In this document: positions 12,358 to 27,664 of the stretch, in pieces
Layout of the letters: each line of letters begins with the position of its first letter
Position numbering within the stretch: the first letter of the stretch is position 1
Source: Isoetes taiwanensis
Lineage: Eukaryota > Streptophyta > Lycopodiopsida > Isoetales > Isoetaceae
DNA length: 64,000 nucleotides
Direction of reading: 5' to 3'
Assembly: GCA_021234155.1 (NCBI GenBank)
Contig: JAJEKV010000005.1
Location: 29,071,617 to 29,135,616 of the forward strand
The notes under the pieces: model-generated
Database searches by the model: none
The model's input: the letters and a program-made list of their open reading frames with translations, nothing else
Told to the model about the DNA's origin: nothing
Translations under genes and position numbers: made by a program

Positions 12358-13017
12358 CGGATTTATGGAAATCCCTTTTTGTAGCAATCTTATAACCACG
12401 GGGAATATCAAGCATGTTATTTGTGGTAAGGCTGCCAATGCTTCTTAATACAAACTTTACAATGCTTTCTGTTGCAAACTTTACACATATAATCTTGTAG
12501 AATTGATTAGTATGTCTTATGAATATTGGTATTGTTGCTTCTACGTGAATGGTGCAAGATCCATGAATATTATATATTAACTTGGAAATATATCAAAAAT
12601 GATACTTGAATGTTAAAAAGTGCCATATAAATGCTACTTTTAAAATCTAGCCCAACAAGCAATTGTGTACTTAGTTTTCTTAACAAGAATATATGTTGCA
12701 ATCTTAAGACTCCTTACCCAACATTTATTCTACAGAATGTTCCGTACTTGAATGCATTTAACTACTAATATATATAATTCAAATTGCATTTTCAATACTA
12801 TGTACACCAGTTATACATTAAATATTAAAATGCACAACACCTCTCATTAGTGCAAAAGAATATTGTTTCATTTTGAACACCATTCCAACATTCACCCGGT
12901 AGTTTTCTTTTCGATTTTTTTGGGACCTATTAAATATAACATTGGATACAAATGGTAACGTTATGATGAATATGTGTTCATCCGATATATTTCCAACTGA
13001 AGTGCCCTAATGAAAAA

Positions 13018-13045
13018 GCCCAGCAACGCTGGGCACTTTTTCTAG
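13018..13045 (+). other. Helitron 3' terminus: hairpin plus CTAG
   Basis: GCCCAGC-AAC-GCTGGGC forms a perfect 7-bp stem (13018-13034). It is followed 7 bases later by CTAG (13042-13045) and the target T. This is the canonical rolling-circle termination signal. Confidence 0.88.
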
Positions 13046-13193
13046 TAAATAAAATAAAGCAACAATAAAATAAAAAAAAAACACAAACTAGATGACATCG
13101 GCCGATAGCCGATCAAACAAGATCTTGCCCAGACATCTTCATAGTCCGAATAATACCTGCATTATTGGGCAGCATTAAGTTTTGCACTAAATC

Positions 13194-14524
13194 ATGTCCA
13201 GATCCAAGCTGCGGATAGCTCTGTACGAATGTGAAAGATTGGCAGATCACCTGCCCAACACTTCATATTCTTATTGCAACCTTCTCCAGCGTGCCTTCGA
13301 CCATTTTTGTGCCCTTCCACCCTCCCAACTTCTTCCTCAGTTTTCACATCCGCCTCCGGCTGTTTCTTTAACAGGTAATTTCTGCTAACATGCATTTTTT
13401 CCACACATTAGCAAGGGGACCTCAACTTCTTAATTGTGCTTTGCTTTCTTTTACTGAGCGTTTTTGTTTGAAGTTTTTATGTTTGATGAAAATGGACATG
13501 CTAATGCACTCTTTTTTTTTTCTTTTTTTGTCTTTCCCCATTTTTAATTGCAGGAATAGATGTAAAAGCAGGCAAATATCCTGTAGATTTGAAAGGCGAA
13601 TATGATGGAGTTCTAATATCCGGATCCCTAAGTGGAGTATATGATGATGAACTTTGGATAAAAGGCTTACTGGAGGTAACTTTTCTAATTGTTTTTGTTC
13701 ATCAGAATCAAGAGAAACTTCCTGTAGGTTTATGTTCAGTTTCTTACCACAGGAGATAAAAAGGCTCGATAAAGAAAAAATTAAGACTTGTGGCATAAGT
13801 TTTGGCCATCAAGCTATAGCAAAAGCATTAGGTGGAATTGTTGCACCCAATCCAAAGGTTATAAATGTTTTCACCAACAGGTCTTTTTTGTTTTAGTTTC
13901 TCTCCAACAAACTACGTTGCCAATTTTTTTTATCACCATATTCATTAGGGATCAGAAGTATCTGTAAGGAAGGCATGGCTGACAGACAAGGGACGAACCT
14001 TGTTGAAATCATGCAAAGACTCATTCAAGCTGCACTACCACCATAATGATGCAATCTTAAGCCTTCCACAAAGCTTCTCAGTTCTAGCATACAACAATGT
14101 TACACAATACCAAGCCCTGGTACCACTTTAAGCTTTATAAATCATCTTATGTTCTTGACAACCGTTGTTTTTTTTATATGCCTGATGTTGGAAAATGATG
14201 GCAGTGGAAGGATCCCCATTTTCTCACATTTTGTGGGTAAGTAAATTTATTTGAAAGTAAGGTGTATTTGCTGCGGCCATATGCATAAGTCCCTTCCTTG
14301 TTTTCTGATAGTTAACTCAAATTGCAAGTATCAGGCATCCAGATTATTCACATGAACCAGAGGTTCTTAAACAGTTGTTAGAGTACGACAGGCAGAAAGG
14401 CTGGGTTCATGAACAGCTTATAGAACATGGTATTGATACCTTGCTAGAGAAAACTGATTATGAATGGGTTCTAGGCAATATGATCTTGTTTTACATGGGC
14501 AAATTGGATAGGTCTGGAAACTAA
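13194..14524 (+). CDS. Class-I glutamine amidotransferase-like protein with Ser-His-Asp in place of Cys-His-Glu
   Basis: Six exons (13194-13374, 13554-13675, 13753-13857, 13949-14119, 14205-14236, 14335-14524), all with GT-AG borders and matching phases, give an uninterrupted 266-residue protein. That is close to the size of plant gamma-glutamyl-peptidase/GMP-synthase-like GATase1 proteins. The fold is recognisable: EYDGVLISGSLSGVYDDELW (about residues 72-91), the nucleophile elbow CGISFGHQ (114-121), HYHHNDAI, and GHPDYSHEPE (204-213). Related enzymes have Cys at position 117 (G-I-C-F-G-H-Q) and Glu at 207 (G-H-P-E). Here these are Ser117 and Asp207, with His205 kept. It may be a pseudoenzyme or a changed hydrolase. 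Cytosolic location is inferred from the lack of a visible targeting peptide. A Helitron ends 148 bp before the ATG. Confidence 0.85.
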
Positions 14525-14667
14525 GGTTTCCATTGTACAAGGAAAAAGGCAGGTTTATGGGAATTTCCGATGACTAGTTAGGGGAATACTTCACCACTTC
14601 AGAATGGTGAACCATGCCAAAATATGAGATTCTGGAGTAGCAAGCCTTTGAATCGAGGAGTTTATAT

Positions 14668-15461
14668 ATGATTCCAATTGTTTTGCTGGACTAAGAGGAA
14701 AAGAAGGTCTAATAAATAGCATTGGACACGGTTAATAGTATTTCTAATGATTGGTTACAGTATCATGCCACGTCAATATGGTGGGCAGTGTTGCAGTTAC
14801 CAGGCCCTTGGAGCAGTTATATATTGAGCCATTGGAGTTTCTATCGAGTCGTTGTTTGTTAACCTTTGATCGTTCTGCTTTATTATTCTATTGCTCATTT
14901 AATGATCAGAATTCCTTCTAGTTCTTTATCCATAACATTCAAGTGGTTATGATGCATAGTTAGTCCTAATTTCAACTTACCCAAGTCCAAGGCACTCAAT
15001 TGAACAGATATTGAGATCGTTTCTGTTTTGCCTTCCATCTTCAATCTATTACTTTTGGATCAAGATGCTTATATAGTGAGGCTCTCGTTTCAATTGTTTT
15101 ACTGGACTACGAGGAAAAGAAGGGTATAATAAATAGCATTAGACAGGGTCAACAGTATTTTTAATGAGTGGTTCACATTGGGGAGTATCATGCCACATTA
15201 GTGCTGCAATAGCAGGCAGTTGGAGCAGTTATATTGGACAGTGTAGCAGTAGCAGGTTCTTGGAGCAGTTATATATTAAGCTATTGGAACATCGGAGTTT
15301 CTATTGAGTCTATGTGTTTAACCTTTGATCAGTCTTGTTTTATTATTCTATTGCTCATTTCACGATCAGTATTCCTTCTAATTCTTCATCCACAACATTT
15401 AAGTGGTTATTATACATAATTAGTCTTGATTTCACCTGAGTCTAAGTCCAAAGCACTCATT
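14668..15461. repeat. Tandem duplication of about 0.35-0.4 kb downstream of the amidotransferase-like gene
   Basis: Copy 1 (about 14668-15001) and copy 2 (about 15089-15461) share long blocks such as TAATAAATAGCATT, TTGGAGCAGTTATAT, TTATTATTCTATTGCTCATT and AAGTCCAA(G/A)GCACTCA. They have small indels between them. The spacing is about 420-450 bp. No coding capacity is seen. Confidence 0.75.
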
Positions 15462-17440
15462 TCAACAGTCCATTAGCTATATACCTGCTTTTGTCATTCC
15501 GCTACGTGTCAATTGCCCGTTTCCTGCCACCTTTTTTTCTTCTTTTTCCTCATTTTCTGGTGTCATTCATTGGTATTAATTAGTGATTACGAAATGAAGC
15601 ATGTAGCGGATTGCCGTCAATCTGGGAAAGACCCTTTTCCCAGCATAGGATTGCTGATAGAGGAATGGCATTATTCATTCATTTAGTTTTAGCATCCATT
15701 TAGTACATACTTGCAAAGGACGTGTTCATTGCATCCCTTTTGGAATATGAATGCGGCATTTCATGGTTAGCAAGTAGTTGGGAGTTCTAGAAGTTTGGGT
15801 GTCAGACAGTCTCTACTCAATTCTTGCTCTACTCTTCTTGCCATCTTACATAAGAGTGTTCCGCGATATTGTCATTTTCTATCAACTCCTTTCTGCTTGA
15901 CAGAAGTAGGATTTGGATTTCTGGAATTGTAAAAGATCATCACTTTAACCATTTGGGCAGTCTGTTTGTTTCCTTAACACTCAAATTATTTGCAGAAACA
16001 TTAAACCAAAACAAATTACAGAGGCTAAATGGAATATAGTTTTATACAACCCTTTAATAAAAACCAACAATTGAGTTTGCAAAATTTACCCAGCAGTTTA
16101 AGATAGTAACACTACAGACTGTTGGAAGTACTTATCCAAGATAAGCATAAATACTGGACATGGTCGTGTTTAAAATCACAAGCATATCCATGGCATGTTA
16201 TAACAACACATTTCTGTGGACTTAGCGTTATTCGGGATTTGCCCTGGTTTTAACATGATCATGCTGGCTATTCCTTGCCAAGAACAAATTTCTTTTTCCA
16301 TGAAAGCTTTTGATTAGTTCCTTCCAATTACTTTCATCTCACTTTTAGCTTACACAGCACTCTGTAATATCTAAGCAACTGAGATGAAAGACCATTATTT
16401 ATTTGCCTTAAGATTTTACGATGAATCAAGCGTTCAGAGAGAATTTTATTTAGAATAAAAGATGAGAACCCTTAAGAAGTTGTCTCGTTCAATATCCTTT
16501 TCATATATAACTCATTTTCATTTTCAATATCCTTTCTAGATGTTTTACAGGAAGACGTGCATCAGAGAACCTTTTTACACAAAAAACAGATTAGGATGCC
16601 TTACATTTTCTGGACAATCACCAAATCTTATGTGTTTTGTTTGACATTGAAATAACATACCACCAATTTAAGAATTAAAAAGGTATATACTTGGTTAAAT
16701 TAGCTGTGCATATGGTAGGGCAGTTTTAACAAATACATGGCTGTCAGATTAAATTTCAACTACATAACCACAACTTATTACAGAGATCATAAAGTCTCAG
16801 TAATTCTTTGCTATGGTGCAGAGCAGGCCAAACACTTAAGAAACAGGCAGTTGCATTAGCAGAACACTTACTGTTAATATCAGAATAGAAACATATATAG
16901 TTCGCAGAAGAATATTATTAAAAGCTTCGTTCTTAGCCGTATAAATTTGTTTAAAATTGTTAAGTAAACCAAGACGGTCAAGATGGCATATACATTAGTA
17001 GAGGACACAGAATTGAATGCAAATTATAGAGTTAGATTTGAATGTCGGTCTGTTACATAAGAGCCATGATTAGAACGTTAACATGGGACAAAAGTCAAGC
17101 CAGCAGGAGCAACGGACTATGTCAAGGAGGTCAAGCTAGAAATGAGCTGTTGTCTCCCAAAAGGAGACTAAACTGTGAGCAAATTCTGAGCAAAACAGAT
17201 TAAAAAACTAAGGTGGATTAAGATATCATAAGAATGCTGAAGCTCTGAAACATGTCTGATGAAGGCAAATAGTGTCTGCTAAGAGGAGGACCAGAGATGG
17301 TTGGAAGGAAAGTTCCCAAGAGGAATCAAGGATTAACATAATGAAGCAGCCCACATGGTTGGTGTTAGTTTAGAGGGCGGAGTCAGAATTATTGGCAGAT
17401 AAAAATGGTGGGTGGTGTAAGATAGACTGGCTATGCAGCT
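15462..17440. other. Gene-free stretch
   Basis: AT-rich sequence with no domain-bearing frame on either strand and no repeat structure that I could define. It may hold the 3' flank of the amidotransferase-like gene. Confidence 0.45.
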
Positions 17441-21639
<4,199 letters not shown>

Positions 21640-22540
21640 AGCCCAATACTCAGTAAAATGTGTTGCTGAAGGGATGATTTGGGCCTTAGTCGAGGCAGTT
21701 AGGTGTATGCCTGCACATTTAGGATTGTGAAAATACTTTTGAGGTGAATTATTGATGACAAATATCGTATATCACGATTCAAGAATCGAGGGCTCACTGT
21801 TCATGGCAGAACTCCGTATGAATTTTGGATAAGTCGAAAGCCAAGTACATTTGCATGTTTTGGTGTTTGGCATATGCTCATGTTCCTAAAGGAAAGCAAA
21901 GGAAGTTGAATTTCAACTCTCAAGTCCAATTTCCTTAGGATATGGTGAGGGTGCCAAGGATAGCAGTTTGATGATCTTTATCAGATGAGGATCTTTTATG
22001 GCTGAGATGTTGTTTTCCACGAGCATCTTGTCTATAAAGATTTAATGGCTGCAATAGTGATACCTCCTTGTGGAGGTATAGATGGAATCATCATAAGAAC
22101 TAGTAAAGATATTTCCATATTGAATTGAATTGAATTGGAAGCAGTGTTGCAGCAACAAGGTGGAGTCCATGTAATACCCACAACTAGGACCTGGATTTGA
22201 TCTCACTGTGATCCAAAACAAGTTGTCAGGTATGGGGAAGGGTTGTGCCTGGATCGTTATGTTACAGGTCTAGTTGTGCTAGTCGACCAACGGCTAGAGA
22301 AAAAGAGGCAGCCAGTCAAACAAATTCTAAGTGGTCCTGCATGTTGATGGCAAAAGCTGGCCCTTTGGTCGATGAATTGTGTGAAGCTAGAAGCTACAAA
22401 AGTAGAATTTGTATCTTTCCAACGCAATCAAGCATTGATTCTTCAAGAGCTTCCTTTCAGAAGACAAGCTATAAGTTGTAAATGGGCTTTTAAAGTTAAA
22501 TATTTTGCTGATGATTCTGTAGGATATACCACCTTATTCT
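21640..22540 (+). pseudogene. Ty1/copia polyprotein remnant (integrase end to start of reverse transcriptase)
   Basis: Degenerate copia order is visible: LVEAVRCM and AHLGL from the integrase C-terminus (about 21690), TPYEFWISRKPSTFACFGVW (about 21812), a GYG...GYRLYD-like block, DVVFHEHLVY (about 22008), and an ISCKWAFKVKY block (about 22470) that matches the start of the copia reverse transcriptase (usually CKWVYKVK). Stops and frameshifts are frequent. No LTRs, primer site or YVDD block were found, so this is an old internal fragment. Confidence 0.75.
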
Positions 22541-23149
22541 ACGTTTTTTTTGCTTCGGCGAGATGTCGAACTCAGGGACCTTACCATATAATACGATGTT
22601 GTCAGGAATTCGTTGATATCAAATACTACGAGCTTGGACGACGTCTTTAGATCCCAGTTTGAGTTTGGCTCCGACTAGCAATCCACTCAGGGATCTAGAA
22701 TCGGGATCCTGATTTTTTTACCCTTTTTTTTATTGTCACCCTGGTTCCAAATCATGTTCTTCGATTCGTTGTGGAGTACGAAACGTGTTTTGATTTTCTC
22801 TAAGAGTGACTCCGAGGATGATGAAACTGACAGAATATTAAGAGCCAATTCCCTAAAATGATAAATGTTGTCAGTTAGTAATGTTAGTGAGGTCGACTCA
22901 CGAGTCGAGAAACAAGGCCTAGAATTCAAATGTGGTAAATGTACTCAGACAAAGTAGCTAAATGCTACGTTGAAGATTGTGGGAGCAGAAAACATGTAAG
23001 TGTGATTGCAATTCAGATCATGGAAGCAGAAAGCTTGTAGATTGACTCTCTTGGAAAAAATCAAAGATAAAATGATTGGTGAACCTGGTGAACAAATGGA
23101 GGATAAATTGATAGATAGACCCTCTCTAATTGAAGTATTGAAGTATTTG
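22541..23149. other. Unassigned stretch between copia and LINE remnants
   Basis: No recognisable coding motif. It may contain decayed 5' sequence of the LINE that follows. Confidence 0.3.
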
Positions 23150-23522
23150 ACACATGAAACATGGTAAGAGTCTTAATATTGATGGCCTATAGTCTGAGTT
23201 CTTTGTTGAATTCTGCTTCATCATGAAAGATGACATCTTCCAACTTATTCAAGGCATTTGGTCAGCACAATTTATATCCCACCTTCAATGTTAGAGTTCT
23301 CTCTCTTATCCCTAAAGTAGAAAATCCTATCAAGATAAATGAGTAGAGACCTATCTTCTTGAGCAATACTATGCATAAACTGGTTGCTAAGCTTATCTCT
23401 TATAGAATTGTCCATCATCTCCAACAAAATATCAATGCTTACCTGAGGGATTCACCTATATATAATACGGATATGCCAAGTCTCTAAAATCTATCAGGCG
23501 CTTCTCTTTATAAAGGGGATAA
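23150..23522 (+). pseudogene. LINE reverse-transcriptase fragment, left of the TIR element
   Basis: The translation shows plant L1-type reverse transcriptase phrases with stops: LIPKVENPIKINE followed by RPI-like, then SNTMHKLVAKLISYRIVHHL (about 23380-23425), then SLKSIRR. The match is cut at TAA (23520-23522), where the 2.76-kb TIR element begins, and LINE-like sequence resumes after it at 26285. Part of the reverse transcriptase between the two flanks is missing, so the LINE was already internally deleted or has since decayed. Confidence 0.65.
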
Positions 23523-23869
23523 GGGTACCTTCACACCTGCCGTTAAGTTAGGATTGCGTTAAGCTTTTAACGGATTTTAGATTCACACCACAAGTTAAGT
23601 TAGTGTTCTGTTAAGTTAAATAATTAGTATTCCGTTAAATTTTTTAACTTAAAATCTCTAAACCAGACATGCTTCAGACCAATTTACATTAGGTTAACAA
23701 ATTTAACGGAAAGTTAACCAAAAAATCAAAATCAACTAAAAATTAAAGTGACCTCTGGAGGTCACTATAACTGTGGCTATTCCGGAGCTCAAGCTCGACG
23801 GCGATGGGGATGGCTTCAGAGCAAGCAAGAAGGGGCTCTGGAGACCAACTATGGGTGCTGAACTTGATA

Positions 23870-24225
23870 ATCTGCATTGCAAGTTTATGATGCAGGTGGA
23901 AGAATCTGGAGGACAGAAGGAGAGGAGCAAAAGAAAGGAATTCAGGATCTGATAGATGTGTTCATTCTGCTTGATGATGCTCTTGAAAAGGTGAGCAAAG
24001 GAAAACCCTTTCTTAAAGGTGATGAAATAGAGTTTGTGGATGTAGCATTTGGTCCATTTGCATGTTGGTTCTGTTCATGGAAAACCATAGGTGGATTTAA
24101 ATTACCTGGAGAAGATCATTGCCCCAGACTTAACAGGTTTCTCAAGGCCGGAACATCCTACTGTGGAGAAAGTTCTAGAGTTTGCTCAAGCTTAGAGAAC
24201 CCGTTGGCTGAAGTCATCTTAATAT
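23870..24225 (+). pseudogene. Tau-class glutathione S-transferase fragment (C-terminal domain)
   Basis: A 116-codon open frame begins YDAGGRIWRTEGEEQKKGIQ, continues through LDDALEKVSKGKPFLKGDEI and then has EFVDVAFGPFACWF. This is the helical substrate-binding domain of plant Tau GSTs, which conjugate glutathione to electrophiles in the cytosol. The N-terminal thioredoxin-like domain with the catalytic Ser is missing. The last part diverges after about residue 80. It lies inside the TIR element and is best read as a captured exon. Confidence 0.75.
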
Positions 24226-24644
24226 GAGATTTACCTATTAGACTGTAATGCTACATTAGCCCAATTTCTGAAACTTGTCATAGTCCATACTTTTAAACGC
24301 TATCTAATATTCAGCTAGAGGAGTAAGCTGATATAGGTTGCCATCTTCTTGCATTCATGTAAGATTTAACTCCGCTTTGAATTTGATACAATTGTCCAGA
24401 GCATGGAGTAGTGTTTTTGAGGAAAAACAAATAATTACAAGTTATTTGAGGAATATGAGAAAGGAATTGTTGTCAGATATATTATAGGCCACAAGTAAAC
24501 TGTACCATTGATTCAAGATGATTCTTCTTTCGATTAATTTGTCATCCATTCTCTTGCAATACCACATCAGGTGGCATTCTAGACCATGCAACAGGAATCA
24601 CGCCGAAGGCGATTTGATGTAACTAGCGCCGTTTCTTCTCTTGT

Positions 24645-25695
24645 CAGGTCTGGAAATTCAAGAACTTATTAGAAGGAAAACAGAATCATGATATCATCAT
24701 AAAAAGTGGAGTAGAAGTAGATCCTTATATAGAGAATCATCTTGTGCAAATTTATGGCAAATGTGGTGCTCTGCATGAAGCCTGCAATGTTTTTATTAAC
24801 ATGAAAAGCCGCAAAATGTTCTCTTAGAACATTATGATAACATCTTATATCAAATAAGGACGCCTCCCATCTTTTTGAAAACATGCCTCTTTCAGGAAAT
24901 GGCTCAGGAGGATGTGATCACATGCACTTCTTTGATTTCAGGTTACATCCAAAATGGACAGCTTAAACAACCTCGACTCTTCGAACAAATGCCCGAGCAG
25001 AATATATTTTCCAGGACAAATCATTGATTATATTCAAAACAGGCAGCTTGATAGGGCTCTGCAGCTCTTTATACAAATGCCTCAATGATAGTGATATGGA
25101 ATATAATACTCTCATGTTATGCTCAGCATGGACATCTTAAAGAAGCCTCCAACTTTTGAAGGATATGCCACAACATGATGCCGTTTCTTGGGTTACTATG
25201 CTTGAGGCTTATGCACATGATGGATTCATGATGCCTCAACGAAGCATCTCAATATAATGCTTGCTGCACATGCCCAATTGTGCAAACTCAGGGCCGTCGT
25301 TCGGTATTTTCAACATATGGAATTCTATACTTGCAATATGTTCAAAGCATGGACAACTGAAGGATGCCCTTTGTATTTTTTGTCTAATGCCGGCAGGGGA
25401 TATTGTCTCCTGGAGTTGTATGATTGCTGCATTTGCAAATCAAGCCCTCAAAGTTATGGAGCAAATGAAGCAGGAAGGCTTCACGCCCAATCAAACTACT
25501 TTTGGTAGGATGCATCCATGACGGTCTCACAGATGAGAGCTGTCATTGCTTTGTTTCAATGGCTTTAGACCATTTGGCACCTAAGCTGGAGTTCTATACT
25601 TGTCAGGTTCTCCTTTTTGGATATCTAGGCTGGCTCGATGGTGAAGAAGCATTAATCAATAATATTCCAATGCGAGCAGCTGGTATCTCATGAAT
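24645..25695 (+). pseudogene. PPR-protein fragments inside the TIR element
   Basis: Successive degenerate PPR repeats are visible: IIIKSGVEVDPYIENHLVQI with YGKCGALHEACNVF (about 24686-24793), DVITCTSLISGYIQNGQL (about 24910), a WNIIL...YAQHGHLKEA stretch (about 25100), WSCMIAAFANQA (about 25413), and EQMKQEGFTPNQTTF (about 25458). Stops and frameshifts separate them. The donor was an organellar RNA-binding PPR protein of the kind very numerous in ferns and lycophytes. Confidence 0.75.
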
Positions 25696-26284
25696 AACCT
25701 TACTTGGGTCATGCATCCTTCGTAGCTGTAATCAAACAGGGGTCTTTGACCAGAGTGTGAACAAAGTTGAATGTAACTGCAAGTAGTACATTTTTGTTCG
25801 AGTTGAAGAGAACAATTGCCATCCTTAAATAGTCAATTGCTACCGTTAAATAGTCACATGGTTTAATTTAAAATCTAATGGCTCAGATTTAATAAAACAC
25901 GTATACAAGCATAAACAATGGAAACCAAATTGGCAAACAAAGTTAATAAAATAACTTAATAGAGGAGTGTGTGAAGTTGTTGCGGTTAGCATTAAGTTAA
26001 CCAAACTTAATAGGGATATATGCGAAGGAAATGTCTTTAGCATTAAGTTAATTCTAACTTAACCAAGACATGTGTGAAGCATCTTTTTGTTCTGCCGTTA
26101 AGTTAAAAAAAATAACATAACTTATTTTGGTGCGAAAGGATTTAATTGGTTTCCATTATGTTAAAATATTAACGGAAAGTAAACAAAATCTTGGTGGGAA
26201 CGTAATTGTTTTTTATAAGTTTAACTGGGCAGTTAAAAAAATCAACTTAATCCTAACCTAATGGCGGGTGCGAAGGTACCCTAA

Positions 26285-26700
26285 GTATCCTACTAAACAG
26301 GGGTCTCAGGTACCTTGTTTAAGAAAAAGATCCAGTTAAGTTGGTCTTTCCCAAAAATCAAAGTCTTCATTTGGCTTGTGTTACATGATGTTTTTCTCAA
26401 TAAAATTGGGATGATCAAAAAGAAATTCCATAATATTTACTCTCCTATTTGCTCTCTGTCGGAATATTCATAGTCTCTCCTCTTCTGCTCAATTTCTTGA
26501 TGATACCTTCTTTGTTGTCTCGATTACAGTTATTCAAATTGCCCTGTGGATAATCTAGGAACACAGGAATAATGTGGATCTAGCTGGCAAAAAAGTGATA
26601 TTTCTTGGATGAAGCTTAATTTCCAATTTGAACTAATTAGATATGTTCTTGCTCATCGTCTCCTTAAAAAGGATTAGTTTGATAAAGACTACTTGGACCT
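26285..26700 (+). pseudogene. LINE zinc-finger/C-terminal fragment, right of the TIR element
   Basis: The phrase SWSFPKIKVFIWLVLHDVFL (about 26340-26398) matches the region just before the zf-RVT finger in plant L1 proteins. It is followed by a degraded SPICSLS cysteine block. It is the right-hand continuation of the LINE interrupted at 23522. Confidence 0.6.
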
Positions 26701-26744
26701 TCAATTCTTATATTTTTATTTGCAATGATCCTATGTATTCTTAA

Positions 26745-27070
26745 GGCAAAACTACCAAAATACCCCTATGAGTTTATGTAATTACCAAAATGCCCTTATG
26801 GGTTTCAAAATTACCAAAATGCCCCTAGCTCAAATAAATACATTGTATAAAATAAACATACAAACAAATTACCAATTTGCCCCTATACACCAGACTTAAT
26901 TACCAAAATACCCCTACACACCAAACTTAATTATCAAAATACCATTACATACCAGTTTTGATCAATCTACACTAAGCTAACCACCAAAATGCCTGACACA
27001 CCAAACTTAATTACCAAAATACCCCCTACATACCAAACTTAATTACCAAGATGCCCTTACATATTCTACT
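26745..27070 (+). repeat. Left TIR and subterminal repeats of the MULE
   Basis: The core phrase ATTACCAAAATGCCC(C/T)TA is repeated about eight times with variations such as CACCAAACTTAATTACC. The outer 150 bp matches the right end at about 37132-37282 in inverted orientation. Confidence 0.75.
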
Positions 27071-27421
27071 CAATCTATACTAAATGCCTCAAGAATAAAA
27101 GTGTAAATTCAACAAAGAGATTTTAGAAGTCACAATCATCACTGAATAGGAGCCCTACAACTGCATGCATTTTTTTTTTTTTAGCACGCCAGCCTAACCA
27201 AGCGTGCAACCCTCCTTGCAATTCTAGGCTATCCACGTAGCAGTTCCAAGTAAGCAAAACGTGAGGTGGCATGTTCTGCACCTTCAGATCCTCTCTTTTA
27301 CGAATCAATGGCCGAGAAAATTAGAAAAATGGCTAAAAATGGCACGGAGATGGAGAAGGTCGCGAAATAACTCCCTCCCTCCATCGAGCCTTTATTTTTT
27401 TTCTTTCGCTCGTCCAACTCT

Positions 27422-27664
27422 CCTCATACTAACAGAGCCAAAGGATTCATTTCTGGTAAGAACCCTATATGGGCTTCGTTGTTGCTCCTAAATCCAAAAC
27501 CGGTTCCTTTCGTATTAAACATTTCTTGCTTTTGTAGGTGCATTCGACCAAGTGTGATCTTACATTTCTTCCTCTCCTCATACTAACAAACAAAGCCAAA
27601 GGATTCCTATCTGGTAAGAACCCTATATGGGCTTCGTTGTTGCTTCTAAATCCAAAACCGGTAA
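27422..27664. repeat. Tandem duplication (about 85-bp copies, 156-bp period)
   Basis: CCTCATACTAACA...AGCCAAAGGATTC and GGTAAGAACCCTATATGGGC, up to AATCCAAAACCGG, occur at about 27422-27507 and again at about 27578-27662. Each contains a GGTAAGAACC donor-like sequence, perhaps from a captured exon edge. Confidence 0.75.

Larger units (their letters stand above)
8581..13045 (+). mobile_element. Helitron carrying several captured host-gene fragments
   Basis: The left end reads TCTATATATAATAATAAAGG directly after an A, a typical plant Helitron 5' terminus, followed by the familiar GGCCCTTAGATT...ACGGCTGAG subterminal phrase. The right end has a 17-base hairpin (13018-13034) followed by ACTTTTTCTAG and then a T, which fits insertion between A and T. 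No transposase lies between these ends, so this 4465-bp element is non-autonomous. Inside are fragments of a PPR gene, a malectin-like/LRR gene and a vacuolar H+-pyrophosphatase, all in plus orientation. It abuts a truncated RepHel gene on the left and ends 148 bp before the start codon of the amidotransferase-like gene. An alternative is that RepHel and this segment are one rearranged element. Confidence 0.8.
23523..26281. mobile_element. Non-autonomous TIR transposon (PIF/Harbinger-like) carrying host-gene fragments
   Basis: The ends are inverted repeats of about 40 bp: the left begins GGGTACCTTCACACC, and the right in reverse complement begins GGGTACCTTCGCACC and continues with a near match through GTTAGGATT. 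The element is flanked by the 3-bp direct repeat TAA (23520-23522 and 26282-26284), the target duplication expected of PIF/Harbinger elements. Both subterminal regions are rich in GTTAAGTTA-type repeats. No transposase is present. The interior holds Tau-class GST and PPR fragments, making it a Pack-type element inserted into a LINE. Confidence 0.78.
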
